The position numbers and the translations under genes were made by a program. From the NCBI GenBank assembly GCA_037176845.1, contig JAYKXP010000028.1:310001-374000 (forward strand): a stretch of DNA of 64,000 nt. The letters run 5' to 3'. The DNA comes from Paramarasmius palmivorus. Lineage: Eukaryota; Basidiomycota; Agaricomycetes; Agaricales; Marasmiaceae. Of the stretch, positions 13,338 to 24,447 are shown piece by piece (within the stretch, counting starts at the first letter, position 1; every line of letters begins with the position of its first letter). Below the pieces are notes generated by a model. The model was not told where the DNA came from. It searched no databases and saw only the letters and a list, made by a program, of their open reading frames with translations.

Positions 13338-14925
13338 GACCGATGAATACGATATGGGCGAATGGAAATGGAAAGAAATCGATAGATGCCGGGTGAAAAG
13401 AGCGGTAGCAGTTGAGGATGATGGTTCGTGGAGCCAACGTTGAGAAAATTGAAAAAGATGATCAAGTAAGCACCTTGAAATGACCAAGATGAAGAATAGA
13501 AGACAACGTACGAGAGATCTTGACACCATTTATAGGACCGTGGTTGGACATTTGGAAATAAACAGAGTCAGACGAGAGACGAGGGTATGAGAACCAATGG
13601 AATCAGGAGGCGAACGAGGTCGAGAAACTTTGAGAAAAAACTTGTAGTTGATATACAGACGGAACTTGGGACGTGACGGACGAGGACAAGGAAAGCGTTG
13701 GAGGAACTTGAGGGATATGGACTGAGACGGTGGTGAAGGGGTTGAAAAGAGCGGTGCAACTCGAGCCTGAGAGGAGTTCTCCGAGTTGGATCAAGTGACA
13801 CCTTTTTTTGCCTAACACAGACAAACTCTTCCAATTCAGTTCCACAGCTAACGCCCCCAAGCCCGTTCATTATTTATTTTTCATCCTTTTCCTCATTGTA
13901 ACGAAAAATGTAACGTATATCGTATCGTGCGTATTATGCTTGTTCATTCATTACCTCAGACCTGCTCGTTTCATTTCTTCTGGACCCCCTTCACCTTGGG
14001 CATTTCTCCCATCTCGTCGAGATCACATCAGATCAGGGAAAGAACCTTCTCAAAAACAACCCATGATCTCGCTGCCGACATGTGTCAAATTCACCAGAAA
14101 AAATTTCTAGTTCCCGCCGTCCTAGCGCCTCAGCGCCAAATCCTCATCACCGCCTCTCACTGCTCCCTCGTCCGCTCGTCAATTGAATGTCTCGGGATCC
14201 TGTTCTTCGTCCCGTCTTTTTCTTTTGAAACAGGCCTTCCATTCTTGCGCCAAGAAAACGAGATAGGAATTCAGCGTGTCCACAAATAACAGGGCATTTG
14301 GCTTGGAAACACATCACCTGTTCAGAGCTAGTCGGCATCGCCATCAAAGACGTCGCGAATTCCAACCCTGCTATCTCTCCTCAGCAATTCTACCAGACAA
14401 CAAATTCCCAGGCTAATTCCACCCGCTGACACGTCCAGCTGTTGACTGCGCGCCGCGATCATGTCACCAGTCCAGTTCCGACAGCCAGAACCGAGGTCTG
14501 ATGGCGATGCGTCAACTGTAGTCTGTTGGCGCCCAAAATTTTTTCAACCTTGAACCTTGCCCAGAATGGGTATAAACAAGGACTCGACGAGACTTTACGA
14601 GCTTCGAGGTCTAGACCGATGAGTTTCAATAGCCCCTCGACGGTGGATAAGTGAACGATGCTCCGAATTTGAAAGAAACGGAAAGACACGGCGTACAAGG
14701 GTCTAGAATTGCAAAGGATCAGAATGAATTCTGTACTCGACCTTCCAAGCTTCATCGACAGACACATCGCGGCACGTCCAATATACAGTAACGAGTGCCC
14801 TCTACACTTCATTCCGTACCCAACGGAGAGAAGCAGTAGCCTTCCTCTGCTGTACCTGCCGTTCCAACTTCATCGAAGCGTCGCGGAGCCTCTAGCGCGT
14901 CACCGATGCCACGTCTACTTGCCTA
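13338..14925. other. 1.6-kb stretch without a recognisable gene
   Basis: Between the GSK-3 start and the RNase Z stop lie nearly 1.6 kb, the longest gap in the window. The left part should be the GSK-3 promoter and 5' leader. The right end should be the RNase Z 3' UTR. Several frames of 60-120 codons exist on both strands (for example 13927-14289 plus and 14459-14812 minus), but none shows a family motif or consistent splice partners. A small unrecognised gene or a non-coding RNA remains possible. Confidence 0.5.
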
Positions 14926-16652
14926 TCACCGTCTTCTCTTCCTAGAGTTTCCGTTTCTGCCTCGATCTTCAGCACCGCTTGCATAGCGACCACCTCTTCG
15001 ACTCCCGGAGCGATCCGCACTTCCATCTGGATTTTGTTCGGTAGCCGCAGTCGTGCTATACGGTCGACGTGTCGGGTCGTGTCCCCCGTGTCCCCCGTGT
15101 CCGCGTCCACCTCGGTAGTGGTGGTGGCGATAACCCCCTCGCGCTCTTCGTGGATGCGTCGGTGATTCAGGTGCACCAGGTTCGCTCTGTCTTCCATATC
15201 CACTCCCGTAATGGGTGTTGGATGTGGTTGGATGATCTTCGGAGCCAGTCCAATGAGGCGGAGAGTCTTCGACATCACGATGTTCATTAGGAGTGGGAAT
15301 GGTGACTCGCATGTAATCATATGCCATGCGTGCATTTCCCATACCCCAAGCATCAGTTGCCTGTCGTTCCATCTCTTTGAGCACGTTTGCTCTGATTCCT
15401 TTGGTATCTGTGGGACTTGGATACGGAAACCTACAATACCGAACCGAATAAGGATTCCAGCAGAACGAAAAAGAAAGGGGTCATGAATAACAAGGTTGCG
15501 ATTCACTCTTCTGAGCACACACCTCGATCCAATATGGTTCAACACCAACTGCTGAGCACCAACAGCTTTGGCAAACGCGCCTGCCTGTTCAGGTATAGAG
15601 TGGCCACGCGCGAAGGCCTTTTCTTTGACCGTTTCCAAGGTTCGTTTCGATTTTGGATCAATTTCTTGCGGGATGTGGGCTTCTGTGGCTTCATGGACGA
15701 CTAAAGACGGGGAAGGATCGAGGCACAGTGGGATAATAGGGGAGGCATCGTAAGTATCACCCAAGAAGACGAGTTTACGCGACAGAGGTGCGGATTCGCG
15801 AAAAACATAACCCAAACAGGGGTCTGATAGTAGTTTTAGCAAAGACCACGGAAGTCAAGTAGATAACCTTACCTCTATGGAGTATTGGCCCAGCATCGAC
15901 AGCAACGTCACAAAACTTGCCCTTTACTTGAGTAATATCCCGCCAGAAACCGTCTTCTGACGAGCAGAGTATATCTCTACCCGGAATCTCATTAGAGTGT
16001 AGGAGTTCTGCGGGATCACAGAGAGTGGGTTCATCTTCAGGGGTTAGAAGTTCATGGACAACATAGTTATCCGCGGTCCGGGTTAGTGTCATCTTGAGTA
16101 TACTGCGGACAAAATGTCGAATGCCGGCTGGCCCGTAGATCTCTATTGAAGGCTGCAACGGGGTAGGTGTGAGATTATGGATGATGACGCCATATGATAA
16201 CCTACTGCTTTGGTGGTTGAGGAACTCGACTGAGGGTCTGTAGATGGCGCAAATAGGACGTTCCTAAGCATTGGAATGATACCCATAACATGATCGGCTG
16301 TGACAGGAGAAAGAAAGGGTTAGCAGGAGCGCGACTGGCGTCTCGATTAATTGTGGCGGGTAATGTATTCACCATGCATATGAGTTATGAACATCTTTTT
16401 GACCTGGTTAGGTCGAGGGTTCTGTACACCAAATTTTCTAGGGTGATTCGCGAATTGACGAGTGGTTCCTTCTGCACAGTCGACCACTGAAAGAAATTCA
16501 AGCATTTATCGATATTGGACAAAAATATAGTTCATACTCCAGAGTTCTCCAGTTCCGAGAACATCAGCAATAAGAGAAGAGCAATTGCGAGAGATTGAGG
16601 GACCTCCACCGCTAGAGGTACCGAGAAAAGTGACCGACAAAGTAGAGTTCAT
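14926..16652 (-). CDS. short-form tRNase Z (tRNA 3' endonuclease)
   Basis: The ATG at 16652 starts MNSTLSVTFLGTSSGGGPS, the N-terminal signature of ELAC/RNase Z, which is single-copy length here rather than the doubled long form. The metal-binding motif is completed across a splice: THMH then ADHVMG gives HxHxDH. Further hallmarks are IEIYGPAGIRHFV, KLVFLGDTYDAS and LVVHEATEAHI (the conserved Asp and His ligands), and LVLNHIGSR. The enzyme cleaves pre-tRNAs just after the discriminator base in nucleus and/or mitochondria. The last ~100 residues form an extension rich in Gly, His and Arg (RGGRGHGGHGGH) that the short form normally lacks, ending in RKRRR. It is divergent from the Ser-rich gene, with 123 bp between starts. 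Confidence 0.9.
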
Positions 16653-16775
16653 GGCGGCGCGAAGCATGGGGATTGGCGATCACGAGACGTTGAACTCGCC
16701 TATCCATCACCACCACTACCAACTGAAATTTGGCTTGAGCTGGCACAGCTAGCAAGCCGTTACACTCGTTCTACC

Positions 16776-18056
16776 ATGTCGCTCTTTTCTATGCCCAGAG
16801 TCTACGTTATTCCCCCAGAAGAAGACGAAAGCCCTCCTTTCTGCTGCTTCGACGCTGCTCACCCTATACCTTACACACCAACTCAGGCAGACCTCGACGC
16901 CGCTGGCTCAGCTCTCGATATCATCTATCATGGCATTCCAGATTCCTCAGAAACGCCTACCTTCTACCGCAAAGACATTCATTCAACCGGCATCGTTATG
17001 CCCAGGAGGCGTGCGGTCGGTGACCCTCATAGTGGCGACATCACAATTCGCGGTAATTCTCCAGGAGACGATTCAGAAATCATCGAAGTCATAAAAGTCA
17101 GACGTAACGGCGACTCCCAACCAGTAGTAGCCGAGCCAGTATCGAAACAGCCCAAGGGTTTCAAGGCGAGAGCATCGAGAGCGTTCAATTCATTACGGTT
17201 CGGTCGCTCTACCTCGCAGAAGAAGAAGGACGAGATCCAAGATTCGGAAGAGACAGAATCTATACGTGCACCTTCCCCCTCACCGATGTCACGGCGACCT
17301 TCCATGATTCTTACGAATCTATTTTCTCGCTCGCCTTCTCTCAGGACCAGCTCGTCCATGGATTCTTTCGCAGATTCTTCACCGTCTTCTCCGACAACAC
17401 CATTACCCACACCCCCTGATACAATTTCCTCTTCCTCCCCACTGTCAATCCAAATACATAGTCCACCATCTGCAGATATGCACAGTTTTGTTCCGTGTGC
17501 TACCGACTTGGAAGATGATGACGACGAAGACGAGGTGTATTCACCCGATAACGATGACCCCGAGGCTACTCCCAGAGCACAGCGACCCATGTCACCTACT
17601 TCACAGTCGACAAAGTCGACTCGCCGCCGTTTTTCGGTGATGAGTTTATTCTCACTCGCCTCCTCACAGCCTGTCGTCGCCACTTCTCCGTCTACACCTG
17701 CCCTTCCAGTTATGTCTCGAGATTCGATGGGTCCCTCTTCAGACAGTTCGTCGTCGTCGTCTTCTTCCATGCCCTCGACGGGACCGCCAACTCCTGTGGA
17801 TGAACCATTTCCGCCACCTCCACCTGGCCGTACGAGCAGTTCTTCTTCCTTGCTCAAGCGAGTCACTTCATTTTCCAAGCGAAAAGAAGGCAGCCGGAGT
17901 TCCCAGTCTCTGGACTTGGCACCTGAACCCGAGCTTGTGGTTGACATACCACAAACAGTGGATGAAGCTGATGCATCGTTCGGTGAGATGCGGCTAGACT
18001 CGCTGCATTTCTCAGAACTCAGTTTCGATGCGGATAAATTCGAGATTCGACCATGA
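16776..18056 (+). CDS. uncharacterised Ser/Pro-rich protein, intronless
   Basis: A single open frame of 426 codons runs from the ATG at 16776 to TGA at 18054-18056. The first ~60 residues are the least biased (VIPPEEDESPPFCCFDAAH) and look like the conserved part. A basic patch follows (KGFKARASRAFNSLRFGRS, about residues 128-147). The remainder is largely Ser/Pro/Thr low complexity with an acidic run (DLEDDDDEDEVYSPDNDD), poly-Ser and SP/TP sites. No transmembrane helix or signal peptide is seen. Composition suggests an intrinsically disordered phosphoprotein. I do not recognise a family. The antisense frame of 306 codons is a shadow of the biased composition. Confidence 0.7.
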   Translation: MSLFSMPRVYVIPPEEDESPPFCCFDAAHPIPYTPTQADLDAAGSALDIIYHGIPDSSETPTFYRKDIHSTGIVMPRRRAVGDPHSGDITIRGNSPGDDSEIIEVIKVRRNGDSQPVVAEPVSKQPKGFKARASRAFNSLRFGRSTSQKKKDEIQDSEETESIRAPSPSPMSRRPSMILTNLFSRSPSLRTSSSMDSFADSSPSSPTTPLPTPPDTISSSSPLSIQIHSPPSADMHSFVPCATDLEDDDDEDEVYSPDNDDPEATPRAQRPMSPTSQSTKSTRRRFSVMSLFSLASSQPVVATSPSTPALPVMSRDSMGPSSDSSSSSSSSMPSTGPPTPVDEPFPPPPPGRTSSSSSLLKRVTSFSKRKEGSRSSQSLDLAPEPELVVDIPQTVDEADASFGEMRLDSLHFSELSFDADKFEIRP

Positions 18057-18818
18057 AGAGAAATGGAAAGGTCATGGTTCCATTCGTCCCCTCAAACCCT
18101 CTTCCACTGTTTACGAGTACATACTGGGTTCTAATTATCTATTCCTTGTTGGGACAATGCCTTTACGACTACATATCACTTTTACGACTTCAAATGTATA
18201 CTTTGGAAATGCTGCATGAGGGCCCTCGGGCCTCCGTTACCATCCCTCCTTCACCCTTACATATTTCGTTATCATTCTATTGCCTAGTTACATCGAGTTG
18301 ACTCTCGCATATATTCCATCACCACCAGTATTGGAACATCTATCATCGATCATGCAGGTCAATTTGTTGGTGGGAGGCAACTGTCCAATCCGGGTGTAGT
18401 GTGGCGGAAATTAGCATCCGAACGCCGATGTTCGCACGCAACTCCGAGCAATCCAAGCCTTGTTCGCAACCTCCATCGTTCGCTCAACAGTTGTGATCTC
18501 TGGAGCGACCCCATCCGTTCAGGTGAGCAACTCAACATCGAATCTGAATCCGCAATTGTATTCCGCATTGCTGAGCGCTGACGGCCGAGGTTCGGTAGTT
18601 CCAACAGCATGGAACAATACTGATGGCAATTTACTACCTTTGACCGCGTTCAGTAATAAGCATCACTGATTCTTCTAACCATCAACTCCTTTGGTACTTC
18701 AAATCCGCTAAACGTCATCATCTCTTCATCTATTCTGCTCTCGGAATTCCGAAACACTCTCACGCACTGAATTTCTCTAGTTAAAGATGGCTGTCCCGAC
18801 AACGTGGTTGGCCCGCGC
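18057..18818. other. intergenic region, no gene recognised
   Basis: Roughly 760 nt separate the Ser-rich gene from the first DUF6533 gene, both on the plus strand. A frame at 18460-18669 reads like ordinary peptide but has no motif, no convincing partner exon and no start context, so it is not called. The right part should carry the promoter of the downstream gene. Confidence 0.5.
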
Positions 18819-20521
18819 ATGAATGTGCCCCCACCTCACTATTCCTCCTCGATGACCACTTCATTTGATTCCACTCTCGTTCCAACTCTTCGCGGTGCCG
18901 AATGCGCCAGGATCGTAGCGGTGGCCACGTTCACACTAAACATTTGGGATATGATTCTGACGGTAGAAGAAGAGGTGAGCTAACGCCCGTATCGCATCGG
19001 GCAACATAAATTAACGCGATACTATACTCAGCTCCAGTATTTTTGGTCGGGGCCATGGACATTAACCAGGATCATGTTCTTTTTTGTGAGAGTAATTTAG
19101 ATGGCGGTGACGTTGATTGGCTGACGGAACGCGAAGAATCGCTACCTAGCACCTGCAACTACAACGTGCGTATAAGCATTCAATTTCTGGAAAGAATGTT
19201 TGTGACTCACCAATATGTACAGGATAGCCTTATATTGTGGGTGGTATTGAACTTCTTCAACGTTGAAAGGAGATGTGTTGAATGCAGAGCACAGGCTTTT
19301 TTGGTCACAATTTATCACAAAAAGTAGGAAGCTGATCACCTCAGTTCTTAAAATCGGCGCTCAACTATGCATGTTGCAGTTGTAGGCGCTTGCTGCGACG
19401 CACATGACAGTGCATCTTACAGGTATTTTAGTTGCAGTAACGCCATTAAAGGATGCTTTGTTTTAAACGTTGTTGGACTCTCGACTGTGCAAGGTTTGAG
19501 CTTCTGCCTCTGCCTATTTCATGTATACTTATCTCTTTCCATTCTAGCTGTGCTGGTTATTAGGATATGGTACTTGTTCAAGCAGAGCTCAGTTATACGC
19601 ATCGTCTCAGTTCTCTCTTTCCTGGTCGGCGTAGTCCTGTCCGCTTTTTTTGTCGGACAGACGTTTCGTCTACTTCATTCCATACCCCTGGAGATCCCAG
19701 GAATACAGCAAGTAGGATGCTCAATACCTCCACCAGACAATTTCTGGAAACTCTTCCTCCCCGCCTTGGTTTTACACACTTTATTGTTCGTCTTGACAGC
19801 GTTACGTGCTCTCAGAACTCCCAAAATCTTTCGTGATGCACCCTTACTTCGGCGTCTATTGAGAGAGTGGGTTTTCTGCCCAAGAATTCCAATCTGTCGT
19901 TGGTTGCTAACACACAAGTCGCATGTGCAGCGGTGGAATCATTTATCTGGTCGTCCTCGGTAAGCAAGACGATCAATATCAGGAATCGTGTGCTGACTGA
20001 CATGTGGTAGTCATAGTAGGCTTGACTGCCATTAGCGCGTTCTTCGTGGGTGTTCCGGAGGTATGTTCAATTTTTAGGATCCAGATTCTCGTTTACTGAC
20101 GAGCACAAGATCAACATTCCAGCAATTTACTCAAAGTAATTATTTTGTACCTTTCCTTCGCTATTTCTGACGGAGACATGCCAGTGCCATGCTCACAATC
20201 ACGTCTGTGGCAATATCACGACTCATGTTGAACTTGCGCTCTCTCGCATCCCGCCTTGGCTATGACGAAGAATGGATTTTCAATAATGTAGAAATCAGTC
20301 GGCTCAACTGGAAAAAGGGAGAGCGTGAAGGGGAGATAATCGTAGAAGTCGACGACCATTACGAAGACGACCAAGATGTGGAACTGCTTGAACGCCGAGG
20401 GTCGATGCTAAAGGATGGTTTGTCTTCATATCAAAGTTCCAATTCTGCGGGAGTGCGGGTGACTCGAGTTGGTGATATGCCTTCTGATCACGGAGGAATG
20501 CCTGCTCATCTTTTTCGATGA
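18819..20521 (+). CDS. DUF6533 seven-helix membrane protein, copy A
   Basis: The ATG at 18819 starts MNVPPPHYSSSMTTS and the frame ends at TGA 20519-20521. Exon 1 covers CARIVAVATFTLNIWDMILT, then LQYFWSGPWTLTRIMFF and, after an intron ending in AAG (19086-19136), NRYLAPATT. This is the DUF6533 signature found in large families in mushroom fungi. Hydrophobic helices continue (ILAVLVIRIWYLF, VSVLSFLVGVVLSAFF, LPALVLHTLLFVLTALRAL, VGLTAISAFFVGVP). The cytosolic C-terminus holds the family block SRLMLNLRSLASRLG and NNVEISRLNWKKGEREGEII. Function is unknown; the topology is receptor-like. It is about 37% longer at gene level than its coding length because of many short introns. A second copy follows at 21315. 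Confidence 0.8.
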
Positions 20522-21314
20522 GTGATAGATTGTGTGAGTCTGTGATCCTCCTTTGCAGCACGATACTTATTACTCGGTACTGTTTATTAGATATCAGTAT
20601 GTTTCGGCAAGAGGTCTTCTAGTATACTTATTCGATCGTGTAACTACCACAACTTAATGCAGTTCTGAACTTTAGTGAGTGTCGCAGTCTCCCCTCTCCA
20701 ACTCGTTGCCAACGGTGACCACTGAGAAGCACTGGATTCCATACCGTCGGGTGATCGACCTGGCAATCTCGGCGCGCCATTGACTAGTGCGACTCCGGTC
20801 TTGCGTGTCATGATCTGCCAGTCCCACTATGGACTCGTCGAATCTTGGTCGAATCCCGTGTCACTTGGGCGTGGCGATGCACCCTGATGCTGAGGCAGTT
20901 CTTTCTGCATTTAGACGAGGGCTTTCACTGTTCACCTTTCAGACACACGCCGACCGCTGACCATTTGGACGTCGTTAGATGTAAGTTTACGAGCCCATGG
21001 AGATCTTGCCTTGATGCTATTATATATGCTTGAATTTCAGTTGAAACTTGACAAACGTAACTCCATCAATCCTGAACTGACGGAACTGAAAATGATGGCC
21101 GCGGGAATAGCCCAAAGATGATCAAAACTCTTATGCGAAGAAGAATACACCACCATCTTCGGATGGTGTCTTGACCGCACTTGCGTCCATCACCCTCACT
21201 CCCCCTCCTTGTTCTCTTTTCACGACGGGGCAGGCCCCATTTCCCTACATTTTCATCCTCTGGGGAAGCTGGTAGTTTTCATTTCTTACTAGGTTTTATC
21301 AAATCCGTCAAGCT
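20522..21314. other. spacer between the DUF6533 tandem copies
   Basis: This 793-nt spacer holds the 3' UTR of copy A and the promoter of copy B. Short frames exist, but I see no conserved motif or repeat that would mark a third, decayed copy. Confidence 0.5.
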
Positions 21315-22987
21315 ATGTCTGACTACGAACTTGTGGCCCTGGTTGCAAGTTCTCTCGAGGGATTCATAGCTTCAAGGATAGTTTCTATCGCCTTCTTTAC
21401 ATTAGCTAGTGAGTTCGACTCGGACGTCTTATACTGCCCTTCAGAGACTGATAAATCCCATTTCTTCTACAGTTTATGAGGTCAGATTCACTACAACTGT
21501 TGAATTGTCCGAGTCACTGATAGTGAGGTGTTCGTCCAGTGGATGATTACGTTTGACCAAGAAGTATGTTCGGAAATTTGTGTGTCGATCGGAGCAGTCT
21601 AAGGACGGTTAGGTGGAATATTTCTGGACAGGAAAATGGACAGCCTCAAGGGCGTTGTTTTTCGCAGTGAGTTATTTGGACTTTCGCTTTTCGTTCCTGA
21701 CGATGAACCATGCATGCAGAATCGCTACTTCCCTATTGTGGTTATGATGTTCGTTGATATTGCAAGGTGCCCAAAGATGATTCGACTAACCTCTTTCCTC
21801 TCCAACTAGCCTTGCGTTCTTCCGTACGACATTACTCCTTGAAGCCTTCCGTTTCTCATGCGCCTGCTTTCTAGCATACGAAGCTCCAAACCCATCGGAC
21901 ATGGTGAGCGGTTCATTCTCACTCGTAGTGTAGCAGACCCCTGACCAAGCCTGTAGTTGTAAGTGTCATATCAGCAAAATAGATGGTCCGTTAAACATGA
22001 GGTTCTGTCATCAAAGCTGCTTGAGCATAATTCGGATCACTTTCTTCTTGAACATCCTTTCCATAGGAATCATCCAAGCTATGCTGGTCCTCCGTGTGTG
22101 GCACCTTTTCTCTACCAATCAATACGTTCGATGGTGCACGGCGTTGGCATTCTCGGTATCTCTTGGTTTATCTCTTGGGTTCACCGTGGTAGCCAACGCA
22201 GAGCTCGAGGCCATTGACGATCCAATGTTCAAAGCACACGGAGGTCCAGGCTGCAGGGTCTCGCGCCCACCCAATTTCTGGAAGATTTACTTGCCGTCTT
22301 TGGTCCTTCATGTGAGTGAAGCCCTAAACAAGCAGTTTCGCTAATGTCGGCTTGCTGCAGACCCTACTCTATATCCTCACTGCTATCCGAGCAATGAGAA
22401 ATAGGCAACTGCTGAAGGATGCCACAGTAGCCAAGCGCCTCATTCGAGAGTGAGTTTGGCATGTATTTCGCTAGCCGAATCGCTGACCTGGGGCCCAGTG
22501 GAGGCCTTTTCCTCTTCGTTGTCCTTGTGTCCGTTGGATTTAGTGCTGTTGGCTCGTTCTTAACCAACTCACCTCAGGTACGCTGGACGAACTGAAACCT
22601 CACGATCCATATATTAATGCAATTCCAAGATCAACGTTGTCGTTTTCTTCTCCAAGTGGGTTATCTTGGTAGTAAATTTGCACCACGCTCACATTTACCA
22701 GCTACCTTCTCGCGACAACATCGATTGCCGTCTCCCGTGTCATGTTTAGCATCCATTCCCTCGCAGCACATCTTGGCTCAGATACGGGTTTCCTTCTCAG
22801 TAACGTTGAACTGAGCCGCGTCGGGTGGAGGAAAGGGACCACGGAGGGGGAGATCATCGTGGAAAGATGGATCGACGAGGAATCAAGTGATCACGATGTG
22901 GAGAGATCCCAGTCCAGACTGCAGATGAGTAGAGTTGGGGTTTATGACAATATGCCCTGGGGCAACAAGAGAAGATACTCAAGTTAA
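21315..22987 (+). CDS. DUF6533 seven-helix membrane protein, copy B
   Basis: The ATG at 21315 (MSDYELVALVASSLEGFIAS) starts a tandem paralogue of the preceding gene. Exons resolved by comparison with copy A are 21315-21408, an 8-nt microexon 21473-21480, 21540-21563, and one from 21613 reading VEYFWTGKWTASRALFFA, followed by NRYFPIVVMMFVDIA. Later helices include FFRTTLLLEAFRFSCACFLAY, IIQAMLVLRVWHLF, ALAFSVSLGLSLGFTVVANA, YLPSLVLHTLLYILTAIRAM and FVVLVSVGFSAVGSFL. The C-terminus has SNVELSRVGWRKGTTEGEII and ends at TAA 22985-22987. Copy B has two introns around the microexon where copy A is uninterrupted; two other introns are shared. Function is unknown, receptor-like topology. Exons between about 21900 and 22100 are not fully resolved. 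Confidence 0.8.
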
Positions 22988-23252
22988 TGGATGGTAATGA
23001 TTCGGTTGCGCTGCCAGACTTCTGCTGTGTTAGTGATTGAGACCTCGCACACAAATGTTCTGGGTGGCAAAATGCCGCAGGACTATTGTGAATCTTTGTT
23101 AGGGTGGGACTATTGGGACTTTTCCATGTCAATAGGTAATAACAGAGACATTTGATGACGACAGCTTGTAAAGACATTCATTTGATTGTACATGCAGTTT
23201 TTCCCTTATATGTGGTACATGCTTGCTCGGTCCGGTAATGTTGGTCAAGAAT

Positions 23253-24378
23253 TTAGAAAAGCTATGTCGGAATTTGAGTACATCGGCTTTTTGATCAAAC
23301 AGATCGCAGCTTACCTGACCGACACTGTCCACGCCTCCAGGGCCTTGGCGAACTCTGAACAGCACATAATATGTTCGTCATTTGAAGCACAGCCGAGAAG
23401 AAAGAGTCGTACCTTCGTGTAGGTTTGAAATCTTCTTCAGCAGGGTCATTTCCCCATAGACTTCCGATCGTACTATCTCCACCAGGGTTGGCCCTCACAC
23501 GCCTGCATGAACAACAGTCAGCAGAAAGAAAAACGTAACATCACAAGGCGTACCGGCTTGGTTTGGGTTTAGAGCTGAAATCAAAACCTGAATGCTCTTC
23601 TTCTTCTTCAGCCGTCTTGTCCTCCGAAGCTGTAGGCAATGGGGGCGAAGCGGGGATCTCGGCCTCCTGATATCAGACTATGAGATCGTCCAATGCAAGT
23701 ACAAGGCGAGGACGTACAGATCGTGGGGGGGCCTGGGATAACGCATCGCCTTCGTTTTGGAAATCTCCTCCAAAGATATCAGTATGCTTGCCACCTGGAG
23801 CTTCACGGACACGACGGGTTGGCTTGAAGGTCTCCGAGGTACTCTCTGATACTGATTACGGCCATCATCATCAGATATGCCATCGTTGTCAAACATGAGG
23901 GTCCGCACCAGAGAGACCAGCAACAGATGCTGTGATCTGTGATTCCGCGTCTTCAGATAGCTTGCCGAAAGTGGCGTATTCTGATTTGGAGGCATGTATG
24001 AATACAGATTTACACGTAGATTTTCCCACTTGATCTTACTTGGAAGCTTGGACACGTTGGAAAAGTTGGTATCGACTGTGACTCCGGTGGTTCTGAATGA
24101 AACAGATCAGTAAGTGGTCCTACTGCAACATGTACAACACGCACTTCAGAAACTCGATTAGAGATCTCTTCGTGAAGACAATACGCGTCGAGTCCCAGTC
24201 AAGCATTCCTATTAATGGCTTAGTTCAACAGCTCGTTCTCAGAAGAGTTGGTTGTGCACCCAAGCTCGAGGCCCATTCCCTTTCTTTGGACAAGTCCACA
24301 GAGTTGGTAGGAGTGAATCTATTCGTGAATTGAGCCGAGACCACGCAACGAGACGAGAAGTACCTACGTGAAAGACAT
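23253..24378 (-). CDS. HN1/Jupiter-like small repeat protein
   Basis: Eight exons join in frame to 173 residues: 24378-24368, 24092-24040, 23980-23909, 23851-23718, 23666-23554, 23502-23413, 23354-23315 and 23261-23253. The product begins MSFTTTGVTVDTNFSN. It carries three copies of an RRVRxxPGG motif: RRVREAPGGKHTDIFGG, RRVRANPGGDSTIGSLWG and RRVRQGPGGVDSVGQLF. FKPTRR precedes the first and third. This matches the SRVLxPPGG/SNIFG style of metazoan HN1/JPT and Jupiter proteins, which are small, disordered and microtubule-associated. Length is similar to JPT1. Homology is inferred from short motifs only. The gene is divergent from COQ7, with 69 bp between the starts. Confidence 0.6.
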
Positions 24379-24447
24379 TTTGATACTTGAGGCTAGCCCT
24401 GTATGTGGTCGTTAGGTTCAAGTTGAGTTGTCACACTGTCGCGTCAC

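Noticed and set aside
17027..17947. 306-codon antisense frame over the Ser-rich gene
   Set aside because: Low-complexity Ser/Glu/Gly composition mirrors the sense-strand codons. The sense frame is longer, begins with ATG and has the less biased N-terminus.
18460..18669. 69-codon plus-strand frame between the Ser-rich gene and DUF6533 copy A
   Set aside because: No recognisable domain and no supporting exons; could be chance in a 760-nt gap.
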